A stretch of DNA of 64,000 nt from Arachnia rubra. GTDB lineage: Bacteria; Actinomycetota; Actinomycetes; Propionibacteriales; Propionibacteriaceae. Shown here piece by piece: positions 10,732 to 19,845 of the stretch. Each line of letters starts with the position of its first letter. Within the stretch, counting starts at the first letter, position 1. The DNA is taken from positions 124,001 through 188,000 of the forward strand of contig NZ_AP024463.1 of NCBI RefSeq assembly GCF_019973735.1, written 5' to 3'. The notes below the pieces were generated by a model that saw nothing but the letters and a program-made list of their open reading frames with translations, was not told where the DNA came from and made no database searches. The translations under genes were made by a program, and so were the position numbers.

Positions 10732-11631
10732 GAGGCTTATTCATAGGGGTGTTTTGGCTTTCCCCAGCTAACACTTTACCCGAGGGGGATGTGAGGGCGG
10801 CTTGCCCGATCTGAGATAATTCAAAATGCAGAAAGAAAACCCTCAGATGAAAGACAAGCCGCCGCCGTGAATACTACCACAAGCCTTGACCGTGACCAGA
10901 TCCTCAACCTGTGCGAACTGATCCACACATCCCGTTCCGGAAACCTTCCCCCGGCAGGGTCCCGTGTCCTGGGCTTGTTCCGCTGTATCCAGGTCACTGT
11001 GTTGATATTGCGGCACAATCTCACCCAGGAGTTGCTGGCCGACATCCACACAGTCTCCCAAGCCACCATCTCACGAGTGGTGGCGGTCTACACTCCCCTG
11101 ATCGCCGAAGCCCTCCAGAACTGGGTGCCCAGTGTGGGGGACCTCGACCCGGACCGTCAGTACATCATCGACGGTACTCTGGTGTCCTGCTGGTCGTGGC
11201 ACGACCGTCCCGAGCTGTACTCAGGCAAGCACCACACGACGGGGGTGAACCTGCAAGTGGCCTGCACCCTGGCCGGACAGCTCGCCTGGATCTCCCCGCC
11301 CCTGCCGGGTAGTGTGCATGATGCAAAGGCCATCAAGGAATCCGGCTTCCTCGCAGCCCTCGACAGTCAAAGTCATATTGGAGACAAAGGCTACATCGGA
11401 TTGGGGATGATCACCCCCGCGAAGAAACCCGCCCATGGTGAACTCACCGACAGCGACAAAAGAAACAACACGACCATCAACCGCGTCCGCTACCTCATCG
11501 AACGTGTCATCGCGAACGTCAAAACCTGGCGTGTTCTACACACCGATTACCGCCGCCCCTACAACACCTTCGAAACCACAATACAAGCCGTCACAGGACT
11601 CATCTTCGCCTACAGTCTATGAATAAGCCTC
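10732..11631 (+). mobile_element. Complete IS5-type insertion sequence, 900 bp
   Basis: Perfect 15-bp terminal inverted repeats are present at 10732-10746 (GAGGCTTATTCATAG) and 11617-11631. The flanking bases ACG at 10729-10731 and 11632-11634 form a 3-bp target duplication. The single transposase gene fills the element and its stop codon lies inside the right repeat. The intact ends, duplication and reading frame suggest a recent, possibly active insertion, placed between the PKS operon and the lanthipeptide cluster. Confidence 0.93.
10867..11622 (+). CDS. IS5-type DDE transposase (DDE_Tnp_4 class)
   Basis: A 251-aa transposase that should excise and insert the surrounding element. N-terminal helix-turn-helix region about residues 45-75 (QELLADIHTVSQATISRVV), then a DDE core: Asp102 (IIDGTLV), Asp152 (GSVHDAK) and Glu212 (YLIERVIANVK), the spacing seen in IS5-like DDE_Tnp_4 proteins. 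The GTG start at 10867 gives a full-length protein, and the TGA at 11620-11622 is inside the right inverted repeat. No frameshift is seen. Confidence 0.93.
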   Translation: MNTTTSLDRDQILNLCELIHTSRSGNLPPAGSRVLGLFRCIQVTVLILRHNLTQELLADIHTVSQATISRVVAVYTPLIAEALQNWVPSVGDLDPDRQYIIDGTLVSCWSWHDRPELYSGKHHTTGVNLQVACTLAGQLAWISPPLPGSVHDAKAIKESGFLAALDSQSHIGDKGYIGLGMITPAKKPAHGELTDSDKRNNTTINRVRYLIERVIANVKTWRVLHTDYRRPYNTFETTIQAVTGLIFAYSL

Positions 11632-12284
11632 ACGGCACTGAGAAGGGATGATATCCCCACTGTCCAGGTGGTGGGGAACCCTCGTCGAAAGCCCTGCCAG
11701 GACTAGCCAGCTGGCTATCGACCATTGGCTGCGAGTCTGTTTTGCTGGGTTTCTCTGATGCATAGATTTAATGCCATGAAGCAGCCCAGTGAAATTCTCG
11801 GTTCGGGAGTCGTGCAAAGGATTTCCTTCGCACCAAGATTCCCGCTGAGTCGTTGGAGACGGCGTGTGGGAATCCTAGGCGGGGATGCTGTTGGTTTTGA
11901 TGAAGCCCTTAGGGACTTTGATTTGTGGCATTCCTGCGGAGAGTCCGCCACGCGAACGTGAGCGACCTGACAATCCGAATTTGAAGCCGACGACCCGACC
12001 CTCAGTGAAATTGAGTGGGTGGCGGAACGGCGGCCTTGAGCGGAAGGGAAGATTGCTTTATTCCGACTCGATATCCGCCCCAATTTAACAGAATTTCCCC
12101 GGAAGAGTCAACGAATTGTTGATTCGATCAGAACCAGCGCAAATCTTCATTGATTTGAATACGGTCCCGGGGCCTCACCCACTCCCCTGAGCGGTCGCGA
12201 CAAATCACCGTCCAGCTTAGAGGGTAAGAAGCCAGCAAGAATCCGAAACGCAGATGGTTTCGGTTAGCAAGAAAGAGAAGACCC
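11632..12284. other. Non-coding gap upstream of the lanthipeptide operon
   Basis: About 650 bp separate the IS from the lanKC gene. Several short frames exist but none has a recognisable motif or convincing start. The promoter of the lanthipeptide operon should lie in its right half (about 12080-12270), but I cannot point to a strong -35/-10 pair. Confidence 0.4.
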
Positions 12285-14936
12285 GTGGCAGTGCGTCCCG
12301 AATACTATCAGGCGGCAACCAAGACCTCCCCGTATTACGGCGAGAAGAAGCCCCTTGTCGATCGGATGGTTCACCAGCAGCAGCGTCTCCAGTCCGCAGC
12401 GCTGCCTCCTGATTGGCTGAAGCACTCCTGGGGACAGTGGGAATGCTGGTGGCCACGCGGCTGGAAGCCGCGCTCCCAAGGGTGGAAGATCCATATTTCT
12501 GCGTCGTTGGCTTGCGCTGAGATGATTCTGGCCCGCACTACCGCCGTATGCCTAGAGGGTGGAGTGTCGTTCAAGTTCCTTCCAACGAGGGCTCGTCTGC
12601 TCGATTCCTCCTCTAAGCAAGCGGACCGTGGCTCCGCAGGCAAGTTCATCACGATCTACCCAGACGACGACGATCACTTGGGGAAGCTCTTGCAGCGCCT
12701 GGCTCGCGAACTTGAGGGGCAGGAAGGCCCATACATCCTGTCGGACTTGCGCTACGTCGACAACGCCCCGATCTATGTGCGTTACGGCGCTATCGTGGGT
12801 ATGCGGGTCAACGGTGAGGACGACCATCCTGTGGAGTCCATCGTGGAACCGCTCACTATGAGGATTATTCCCGATCAGCGTGCCCCCCGCGTCGTCATCC
12901 CCGACGGCGTGGAGATCCCCGAGGTGCTTCGTCAGTCCTATGAAGCTTCCCAGCAGAACTGTGAGTCCCGGCTAGATGAGTTCTCCTCGATTACCCCGCT
13001 CCACTTCAGCAATGCAGGTGGTGTCTACAAAGCCGAGCTGCCTGACGGGCAAGTGAGGGTCCTTCGTGAGGCACGGCCCTTCGCTGGCCTGGACGGCCGA
13101 GGGCGTTGCGCGCTCGAGCGTCAGTTGACGGAAGAACGCGTGCTGCGGGACCTCCAGGGGGTCCCCGGGGTGCAGCAACTTCGAGGATCCTTCACCGCGT
13201 GGGAGCACCGTTACCTCGAACTTGACTACGTTGACGGGCGAACGTTGACCAACTGGGTGGTGCACAGCACCGACCTGCGTGAGTTGGATGTCGTCGAGTA
13301 CTCCCGTCAGGCCGTAGAGGTCGCGAGGCAGATCGTCGACATAGTGGAGAGCATTCACGAACGCGGCTGGACCTTCGGGGATCTCCACCCGGGGAACATC
13401 CTTGTCTCCCCCGACAGGGTCGTCACGATGCTGGATCTTGAGGACGCGGCTCCCATTGACGAGGACCGAAAGATCGGTGTCCGGATCTACGAGTACTGTG
13501 CCGACAAGTCTGCGGACGCCAGAGAAGCGGATTGGTTTGCCGTGGCGAGATGCATCATGTTGCTCTTCCACGCCGACTTCGAGATGGAATCCCTCACGCC
13601 TGGCTATTGGCGGCGGTGTTGTGAGAAGCTGCGCGAGATCAACGGCGAGGAGGCCTACGAACTGTTGTCGAAGGTCCAGGAGCGCTATCCTTCAGAGTTA
13701 CGTCCCGTCACTGCGACCGATTTCGAGGTCGGAGTCCCGTCGGAGCCGTTGACCCTGAACGATGCTCTTGCCGGGCTGATGCGCGGAATCGAATGGTCGA
13801 AGCAGTTCGGTATCGATGGCTCCTACCCCGGCGATGTCAGCAACGACGGAGCTGAGTTTCGGGAGACGTTGGGCGCCGGCCGCGCCGGCATCGTTCTTGC
13901 CCAACAGCGAGCGGGCTATCCGGTGTCCGAGGAGGACGTCGCGGCGCTGAAGAAGGCGGTGCGCCGCTGGCCGGCCGGAGAGAAACCCGGCCTCTACGAT
14001 GGCCTCGCTGGAATCGGCTTGGCTCTTAGTGAGGTCGGCGAGCACGACGAAGCGGTGGCTGCGGTTGAAACCGCGCTTGAACGCTCGGAGGGACTGCATG
14101 GGGTCAACTTGGCAGAGGGCCGGGCTGGTGTCATCCTGGCCGCGCTCGAGGTGGCCGTGAGCGCACGCAATGAAGATCTTCGTGGCAAGGCCTTGGAGGC
14201 CCACCGCCGACTTCACCGTACCGTTACTATGCCAGGCCTCGCGCATGACGCGATCCGCCATCGGCGCGGCCTGGATTACGGGCTGACGGGTCTGGCGCTC
14301 ACGGATATCGTGGCCGCGTCCGCCGGCAACATCCCCGAACCCCTCGGGTGGGCGCGCGAGAGACTCCGCGAGGAAGTCGATGCCTGTGTGACCTCGCCGA
14401 CTGGTGACCTCTTAGTCAAGGACGTCGATAAGAATCGGATCTTGCCTTATTTCGGCTGGGGTTCGGCCGGAGTGATGGTTGTTGGTACGGCGCTCGAGCG
14501 CCTCACCGGCCAACCTGTGCTGACGCCGACCGAACGGAGCGGCATCATCAAGACCTGTTCCTCGGACTTCTACATCTACCCGGGACTGGATCACGGCCGA
14601 GCAGGCATCGTGGCGTCACTCTGCGCTGCCGGGCAATTTGGTGAGACCGAGACGCCCCGTCAGGTGAGACTTTTGCTCAATAGCCTGTTCCAGCACGAGG
14701 ACCACGTCGTCGTGGTCGGTGAGGGTCTCATCCGCCTCAGCTCGGACCTGAACACCGGAGCGGCCGGAATCGCTCTGGCCCTGGAGAGTTACAGCCAGCA
14801 GCACCCGTATCTGAGCCTCCCGGTGAGCGCTCGAACGGCCAATACCCTGCGGCAACACCCCTTGCTGCTGACCAATGAACTTGGTTCGGTGAGCACGACC
14901 TTCGAGGTCGAGCCGAGCCGGGAGCTCGTCGCCTAA
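12285..14936 (+). CDS. Class III lanthipeptide synthetase LanKC (lyase-kinase-cyclase)
   Basis: An 883-aa trifunctional enzyme that phosphorylates Ser/Thr of the precursor peptides, eliminates phosphate and cyclises with Cys. Residues 1 to about 230 are the lyase region; the kinase spans about 240-470 with GDLHPGN (365-371, catalytic Asp366) and the metal-binding Asp384 in LDLEDA; the LanC-like cyclase covers about 480-880. The cyclase lacks the Cys-Cys-His zinc ligands (YFGWGSAG at 722, YPGLDHGRAG at 765), which separates class III from class IV. In the ATP-lysine region the protein reads VLREARP (259-265), with Arg261 where related kinases usually have Lys. GTG start at 12285; two precursor genes follow 48 bp downstream. 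Confidence 0.93.
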   Translation: MAVRPEYYQAATKTSPYYGEKKPLVDRMVHQQQRLQSAALPPDWLKHSWGQWECWWPRGWKPRSQGWKIHISASLACAEMILARTTAVCLEGGVSFKFLPTRARLLDSSSKQADRGSAGKFITIYPDDDDHLGKLLQRLARELEGQEGPYILSDLRYVDNAPIYVRYGAIVGMRVNGEDDHPVESIVEPLTMRIIPDQRAPRVVIPDGVEIPEVLRQSYEASQQNCESRLDEFSSITPLHFSNAGGVYKAELPDGQVRVLREARPFAGLDGRGRCALERQLTEERVLRDLQGVPGVQQLRGSFTAWEHRYLELDYVDGRTLTNWVVHSTDLRELDVVEYSRQAVEVARQIVDIVESIHERGWTFGDLHPGNILVSPDRVVTMLDLEDAAPIDEDRKIGVRIYEYCADKSADAREADWFAVARCIMLLFHADFEMESLTPGYWRRCCEKLREINGEEAYELLSKVQERYPSELRPVTATDFEVGVPSEPLTLNDALAGLMRGIEWSKQFGIDGSYPGDVSNDGAEFRETLGAGRAGIVLAQQRAGYPVSEEDVAALKKAVRRWPAGEKPGLYDGLAGIGLALSEVGEHDEAVAAVETALERSEGLHGVNLAEGRAGVILAALEVAVSARNEDLRGKALEAHRRLHRTVTMPGLAHDAIRHRRGLDYGLTGLALTDIVAASAGNIPEPLGWARERLREEVDACVTSPTGDLLVKDVDKNRILPYFGWGSAGVMVVGTALERLTGQPVLTPTERSGIIKTCSSDFYIYPGLDHGRAGIVASLCAAGQFGETETPRQVRLLLNSLFQHEDHVVVVGEGLIRLSSDLNTGAAGIALALESYSQQHPYLSLPVSARTANTLRQHPLLLTNELGSVSTTFEVEPSRELVA

Positions 14937-14984
14937 CGGCACGAGTGTGGCAACCACACTATTGACAGGAAGGAGGTGACAACC

Positions 14985-15107
14985 ATGGCAAACATCCTGA
15001 ACATGCAGATCCAAGAGCAGGAAAACACTTTTGAGGAGAAGGACTCTAACTGGAGCTGGACCGTCTGTGAGGACAACAGCAGGTACAGCCCTGCGTTCTG
15101 TGGGTGA
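14985..15107 (+). CDS. Class III lanthipeptide precursor A1 (40 aa)
   Basis: Preceded by a perfect Shine-Dalgarno sequence (AAGGAGGTGA) 6 nt before the ATG. The leader starts MANILNMQIQEQE, matching the ILxxQ recognition motif of class III leaders such as LabA. After Lys19 the core contains two labionin motifs Ser-x2-Ser-x3-Cys: S21/S24/C28 (SNWSWTVC) and S32/S35/C39 (SRYSPAFC), ending in Gly40. Expected product: a bicyclic labyrinthopeptin-like peptide formed by the adjacent LanKC. Whether rings are labionin or simple lanthionine cannot be told from sequence. Confidence 0.93.
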   Translation: MANILNMQIQEQENTFEEKDSNWSWTVCEDNSRYSPAFCG

Positions 15108-15198
15108 CAACTATGGAGCCAAGAGCAGATTTCGAATCCCGAGGCTTTGAAAAGTGTGATCTTCTTGGAGTCATCAACAGTAACTAAAGCAAGAGTTC

Positions 15199-15232
15199 GC
15201 TTCGGTGGGAGCCGCAATGCTAACCCCGAAGC
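15199..15232 (+). promoter_or_regulatory. Hairpin between the two precursor genes
   Basis: GCTTCGG (15199-15205) pairs with CCGAAGC (15226-15232), 7 bp with some further weaker pairing inside. It sits between precursor A1 and A2 and may act as a partial terminator or mRNA-stability element that sets the ratio of the two precursors (inference). A 24-codon frame in the same gap has no ribosome site and no Cys/Ser pattern. Confidence 0.4.
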
Positions 15233-15262
15233 CCAGGTGACGACAGAGAGGAGGTGAAAACA

Positions 15263-15385
15263 ATGTTGAACATTCTAGAGCTTCAGGCCAATGACGTAGA
15301 GCAGAACGGAGAGGTTAAGACGTCTCGGACATCCACATCCCTTTGTTGGGGTGATGCCAGCACGCAGAGCTATTTCCTCTGCTGA
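15263..15385 (+). CDS. Class III lanthipeptide precursor A2 (40 aa)
   Basis: Preceded by GGAGGTGA, 7 nt before the ATG. The leader begins MLNILELQ, an exact ILELQ class III recognition motif. Aligned with A1 from residue 1, Lys19, Ser21, Ser24 and Cys28 coincide. The core holds two Ser-x2-Ser-x3-Cys motifs: S21/S24/C28 (SRTSTSLC) and S33/S36/C40 (STQSYFLC), and ends on Cys40 like labyrinthopeptins. A1 and A2 differ strongly in ring residues, so two different products or a two-component pair are expected. Confidence 0.93.
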   Translation: MLNILELQANDVEQNGEVKTSRTSTSLCWGDASTQSYFLC

Positions 15386-15474
15386 GACTCGGCGGATGCG
15401 TAGAGCGTATTGCTCGTAACGCAAGGGAACTGGGGACTCTTCCGAAATGATCGGTAGATGAAAATCCCCCAAGG

Positions 15475-15518
15475 CGATTGACCGGCGGCAGTCCAGAGCC
15501 GCTGCCGCCGGTCAATCG
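15475..15518 (+). terminator. Strong hairpin after precursor A2
   Basis: A perfect 17-bp stem (15475-15491 with 15502-15518) and 10-nt loop follow the second precursor stop by 90 bp. No T-tract follows, as is common in high-GC actinobacteria. It probably terminates or processes the precursor mRNA, keeping precursor transcripts abundant over the downstream transporter genes (inference). Confidence 0.75.
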
Positions 15519-15696
15519 GCCCTCACAATGTCAGGGCGGATAGCTCTTGGCAATAAATGAGATCTCGACCATCGCATCAGGCTCAGGACAGGTCTTGGTG
15601 CGTCAGAAGAATGAGATCAAATCACAGGAATCAAATACAGAAATCAAATCTTGAGAATCGGGGCCGAATCCCTGGGAAACATGAGTCGGAGGAGCC

Positions 15697-17610
15697 GTGA
15701 CCACGAGTACCGCGAGACGTCTAGATCTCGCACGAACGAGCAATCAGGGGCGAAACGCCGTGCCCCGGCGGAGCATCGCCGCGGATGCCGCTCGTAGGCT
15801 CGGTTCTGACGTTCCACAGGATGAGCGAGAGCTAGGCACAGGGATCCTCGCCAAGCTTCCAAAGTCTCGACTTGGTCAGTTGGGCCGGATCCTCTGGCTG
15901 GAACCGCGGGCTGTCATCTTCATCGCCGTCGGCACGATCCTGGCATCCCTGCTCTCACTTATGCAGCCGCAGCTCACCGGGCAGATTGTCGGAAAGCTCC
16001 AGACCGGGGTGTTCGCCGATGTAGTTCCCTATGGACTCGCCTTGGCGGGCATCGCGGTGGTGGCATCCGGTTTCACATCCCTGGTCGGCGCATTGAGCGC
16101 CGTAGCGGGCAACCGGAGCGTGCAGAGGTTCCGTGATGAAGCTGCGAAGATGTCCCTGCGCATCCCCGCTGGCAAGCTCGTGCAGCACCCGACGGCGGAT
16201 CTCGTCGCACGCTGCAGCATTGATGCCGAGCTGCTGAACAAGGTCTTCTCCCGCGGACCGCTTCAGGCTCTCGGAAATATCGTGACCGTGGGCGGTGCCC
16301 TGATCCAGATGGTCATCATCGACCCGATGCTGACCTCGGCAGCCCTCGGTATGACGGTGGCATGCCTGGTTTTCATCGTTATTTTGTCACGGCGTCTGAC
16401 CGGGTTGTCGTACCAGCGTCAGGAGGCGCAGGGGGGATTCGTGGCCGAGCTCACCCGCTCGCTTGAGTCCGTGCTGACACTCAGGGCCTACGTGGCCGAG
16501 AAGTTCGCCGCGCGACGCCTCGACGTCTCAAGCAATGAACTACTGGTAGCAGCTAACCGCGGCGACCGATCACGCGCGTTCATGGGTCCCATCATCACGG
16601 CCTGCCTGCAGGCGACGTTAGTACTCGTCGTCTTCATCGCGGTGATGCGCGTTCACTCGGGGGTCCTGCCCATTGAGTCGCTGGTCGCCTTCTTCATGTT
16701 CACTCTCATCATGGTCGGTCCAATCCTTGGAAGCAGCGACTTGGTCATGGAGATAGCCAAGTCCCTCGGGGCCGTGCAGCGCCTCGTGGAGCTTGAGGAG
16801 GTAACGCGGCAGGCGCCGTCTTCGCGTATTCACACCAAACCCGTCCAGCTCGAGGCGGTCACGGAGCCGGTGCAGATCGATCTGCGGGGCTACGTGGACT
16901 TCGAGAATGTCTCGGTCAAGTACCCAGAGGCGAGCGGTGGGCGGGAATACGCCCTCGACGATGTTTCCTTCAGCGTGCCGGCCGGCGCCTGGGTGGCCCT
17001 CACCGGATCCTCTGGCTCCGGGAAGTCGACGATCCTCTCTCTCATGGAGAAGTTCGTAGAGCCCACCAGCGGCAGGATCTGGGTCGACGGGATCCCTCTG
17101 GATCATCTCGACGAGCCCCACTACCGCAGGCAGGTGGGATACATTGAGCAATCGTGCCCCCTGTTCAGTGGGACCGTACGAGACAACCTGCTCCTCGGCC
17201 GCGACATTGACGATGAGCACTGCTGGGAGATCATCCGCCAGGTAGGGCTCGGCAATGTGATCTCGGATCGAGAAGGTGGCCTCTCCGCGGCGGTCGGTGA
17301 GTCTGCCTATGCCTTCTCTGGAGGAGAGCGGCAGCGCTTGGCGATCGCCCGAACACTGGTCGGCCAGCCCCGAATGCTTTTGCTGGATGAAATCACCTCG
17401 GGACTTGACGTTTTGAACCGAGCTCAAGTCATGAATGTCATTCGCGCAACCATGCCAGACACCACGACTCTTGCTGCTGGACACGGCAACTTCGGTATAG
17501 ACGCCGCGGATCTTGTCATCGTCCTCGATAAGGGGAGGCTGGTGGAGTTCGGCACCCCGGCGGAGGTCCGTCGCCGCTCAGCCTTGTTCCGGTCGCTTAT
17601 CGCAGCCTGA
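15697..17610 (+). CDS. Lanthipeptide ABC exporter (TMD-NBD fusion, LanT-like)
   Basis: A 637-aa half-transporter that probably exports the modified peptide. About five to six hydrophobic segments lie between residues 70 and 360; the ATPase domain has Walker A GSSGSGKS (437-444, Lys443), signature FSGGERQ (540-546) and Walker B MLLLDEI. There is no N-terminal C39 peptidase domain, so leader removal must be done by another enzyme, consistent with the S9 peptidase gene that follows. GTG start at 15697 is preceded by GGAGGA. The ATPase switch region reads AAGHGN in place of the more usual THR sequence, but the His is kept. Confidence 0.9.
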   Translation: MTTSTARRLDLARTSNQGRNAVPRRSIAADAARRLGSDVPQDERELGTGILAKLPKSRLGQLGRILWLEPRAVIFIAVGTILASLLSLMQPQLTGQIVGKLQTGVFADVVPYGLALAGIAVVASGFTSLVGALSAVAGNRSVQRFRDEAAKMSLRIPAGKLVQHPTADLVARCSIDAELLNKVFSRGPLQALGNIVTVGGALIQMVIIDPMLTSAALGMTVACLVFIVILSRRLTGLSYQRQEAQGGFVAELTRSLESVLTLRAYVAEKFAARRLDVSSNELLVAANRGDRSRAFMGPIITACLQATLVLVVFIAVMRVHSGVLPIESLVAFFMFTLIMVGPILGSSDLVMEIAKSLGAVQRLVELEEVTRQAPSSRIHTKPVQLEAVTEPVQIDLRGYVDFENVSVKYPEASGGREYALDDVSFSVPAGAWVALTGSSGSGKSTILSLMEKFVEPTSGRIWVDGIPLDHLDEPHYRRQVGYIEQSCPLFSGTVRDNLLLGRDIDDEHCWEIIRQVGLGNVISDREGGLSAAVGESAYAFSGGERQRLAIARTLVGQPRMLLLDEITSGLDVLNRAQVMNVIRATMPDTTTLAAGHGNFGIDAADLVIVLDKGRLVEFGTPAEVRRRSALFRSLIAA

Positions 17611-17634
17611 ACGTCTTGAAAGAGTGATTTTCTC

Positions 17635-19626
17635 ATGAGTTCGAACGAGAATCAGACGGCCACGATGCCGGTGCTGAAGATCCTTCACTCTAGTGATGAG
17701 GCTATGCGTGCTCTCCTGAAGGAGCATGGCTACTCAGTCGACCGTTTCTCGGCCAAGGTGCCCACGAGGAATACCACGCAGGAGGTGGAGTTGGTGCCGC
17801 TTCCCGGGGGATGGCTCCGGTTGGCGATGGATGAATCGCGGGCCCTCAGCGGTCAACTCGTCTCGGACCCCGTCGAGCAACGGCCTGTGGGATTGCCGTT
17901 CACGGTAACCGACGCGGAGGTGCCGGAAGTCCACGGCTGGCTGTCGCAGAGGTCAGACGCCACGTCCGACCTCGCCTGGTGGTTGCGGATACTTCGTGAT
18001 CCGAAGCGCGAGAGCTGGGCGGCCATTCTCTACGACAGCACCGACCCGGAGCCGCGGCTGGTGATCCTCGGCCTGTACCCCGACGCCGTCGTCTATGCCG
18101 ATCCCGCGCCGGCCATCGCCCTCGTAGAGTCCCATCCAGCCAAGCCTGACATGGCTCGGGCGCGTCTCGTCCGGATATCCCAGGAGGGATCGTTCGAAGA
18201 AACCCACGTGATCGCGGAGGGTCCGGCGGGCGGCGTCCGGCTTGTGCCATGCGCTCTCCGCCGCTTCCTCAAGGTGGCGCGCGGAGTGCGGAGCCGTCGT
18301 ATCTGGCAGTTGTTCGACATCGCACGCCCCGGTGCCCCGGAACCCATCGACACCCTGCAGCCTCTCCGGAACCCACAGTTGGCTGACGTCGGCATTCTCG
18401 ACGATGATCCGGTGCTCCTGGAAGCAATCAACGACGACGAGGGCTGCTGGAGGGCAGATGCCACACTGATCGAGGGAAACCGCCCGGGACAGTGCTGGAC
18501 CGTCGCCCAGGGCGTGGGATCGGTCCGCCAGGTGGTGGCCAACGACGGCTGTGCCCTTCTTCGCGTAGGGGCCTCTGACGAGCAGCACCTAGGCGAAAAG
18601 CTCCTGTATCTGCCGGTGAACCCGTTGCAATCTGTGTCCCCGACTCAACTCGCGGACTCGCCCGGCTCGTTCCGAATCGTGGACAACGCCAGCGCCCAGA
18701 GTGTGGGCTTCGTCGTCCATGAGTCGCGTCCGGGCGGAGGGGCCATGAAGTGGCTCTTCGACAGCCGCGGGGGGGTGCTGATCGAACCAGCCCTGCCGGA
18801 GTCGGAGACGAGAAGTCACCGAGCAACCTGTCTGTCCGACGATGGCTACGAGGTCGCAGTTGACGTCCGGTGGCGCGGCGACAAGAAGTTCCAGGGGCCC
18901 GTGATTCTCCATGTGTACGGGGCCTACGGCATCGACCTTGATCTGGACTCGGACCCCCAGCTGCCGGACTGGCTCGATCATGGCTACGCCGTTGCGACGG
19001 CCGCCGTTCGGGGAGGCGGAGATGCCCAGCGACACCACGACGGGTCGGGCCTGCGGCGCGAGCGTTCCGTCGCGGATACACTGGCCGCTATCGAGTGGCT
19101 TCGCTCCGAAGAGGGACCGGTCGTCGCCTCCCAGGTGTGCGCAATCGGGGCGTCAGCGGGGGGATTCCTTGTCGCCTCGCTACTCGTGGAGACTCCAGAG
19201 ACCATCGATGCCGGGGTGATCGTGAACGGCTATGTGGATCCCCTGCTGGCCCTGACCCATCTGAATTCGCCTACCAAGCTGGCCGATCAAGACGAGTGGG
19301 GCGACCCGTTGGGCAACCCTCAGGCCAGAGCGGTGTTGGAAAGGTTGTCTCCCATACAGAGGCTCAATAAGCCGACGGCGGACACTCTGGTCGTGATAGC
19401 AGCTCGCGATCGTCGGGTGGATCCACGCCTCGGGCTCGCGTGGGTGATCCGTTCCCGCGTCAACGGTGGACACACCACGTTGTGGTACGACCTCGAGGGC
19501 GGTCACGACCTGTGGGGACGAGGTGTCGACCCGAGCTCGCTGGTCAATTGGGTGGACGAAGCACTTGGTGTAGGCCCGTTTGCCGGAAAAGCATGTCTTG
19601 TCAGCACAAGAACGGAAGCAGGATGA
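17635..19626 (+). CDS. S9 prolyl oligopeptidase-family peptidase, probable leader protease
   Basis: A 663-aa serine peptidase: N-terminal propeller-like region, then an alpha/beta hydrolase domain with the triad Ser507 (GASAGG), Asp592 (ARDRRVDP) and His624 (GGHDLW). No signal peptide is visible, so it acts in the cytoplasm. FlaP, an S9 peptidase of the flavipeptin cluster, removes class III leaders after proline (known). Here neither leader has a Pro, while both have Lys19 directly before the core, so oligopeptidase B-like cleavage after Lys is a better fit (inference). Lies 24 bp after the exporter and 3 bp before the next frame, in one operon. Confidence 0.88.
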   Translation: MSSNENQTATMPVLKILHSSDEAMRALLKEHGYSVDRFSAKVPTRNTTQEVELVPLPGGWLRLAMDESRALSGQLVSDPVEQRPVGLPFTVTDAEVPEVHGWLSQRSDATSDLAWWLRILRDPKRESWAAILYDSTDPEPRLVILGLYPDAVVYADPAPAIALVESHPAKPDMARARLVRISQEGSFEETHVIAEGPAGGVRLVPCALRRFLKVARGVRSRRIWQLFDIARPGAPEPIDTLQPLRNPQLADVGILDDDPVLLEAINDDEGCWRADATLIEGNRPGQCWTVAQGVGSVRQVVANDGCALLRVGASDEQHLGEKLLYLPVNPLQSVSPTQLADSPGSFRIVDNASAQSVGFVVHESRPGGGAMKWLFDSRGGVLIEPALPESETRSHRATCLSDDGYEVAVDVRWRGDKKFQGPVILHVYGAYGIDLDLDSDPQLPDWLDHGYAVATAAVRGGGDAQRHHDGSGLRRERSVADTLAAIEWLRSEEGPVVASQVCAIGASAGGFLVASLLVETPETIDAGVIVNGYVDPLLALTHLNSPTKLADQDEWGDPLGNPQARAVLERLSPIQRLNKPTADTLVVIAARDRRVDPRLGLAWVIRSRVNGGHTTLWYDLEGGHDLWGRGVDPSSLVNWVDEALGVGPFAGKACLVSTRTEAG

Positions 19627-19845
19627 ACAATGAGTAATACGAAGGAGTTCTACGGGGCGAGGACTGCCTACTACGCGGCCCGCACCATGGAGCACTCACC
19701 AACGGGCATCCATGACCGCTGTGAGTTGGCGTCAGAGGCGCCAGCAACGTGGGGGCTGTCCCCAGAGGTCAGCGGCGTTGAGACTCCGCGCCGGGCATCA
19801 ATGAACGATATGCAGTTGCTTCAATACGAAGATAGGAGACGAGAA

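Noticed and set aside
15113..15187. 24-codon frame between the two precursors
   Set aside because: No ribosome site, no ILxxQ leader and only one Cys without the Ser pattern.
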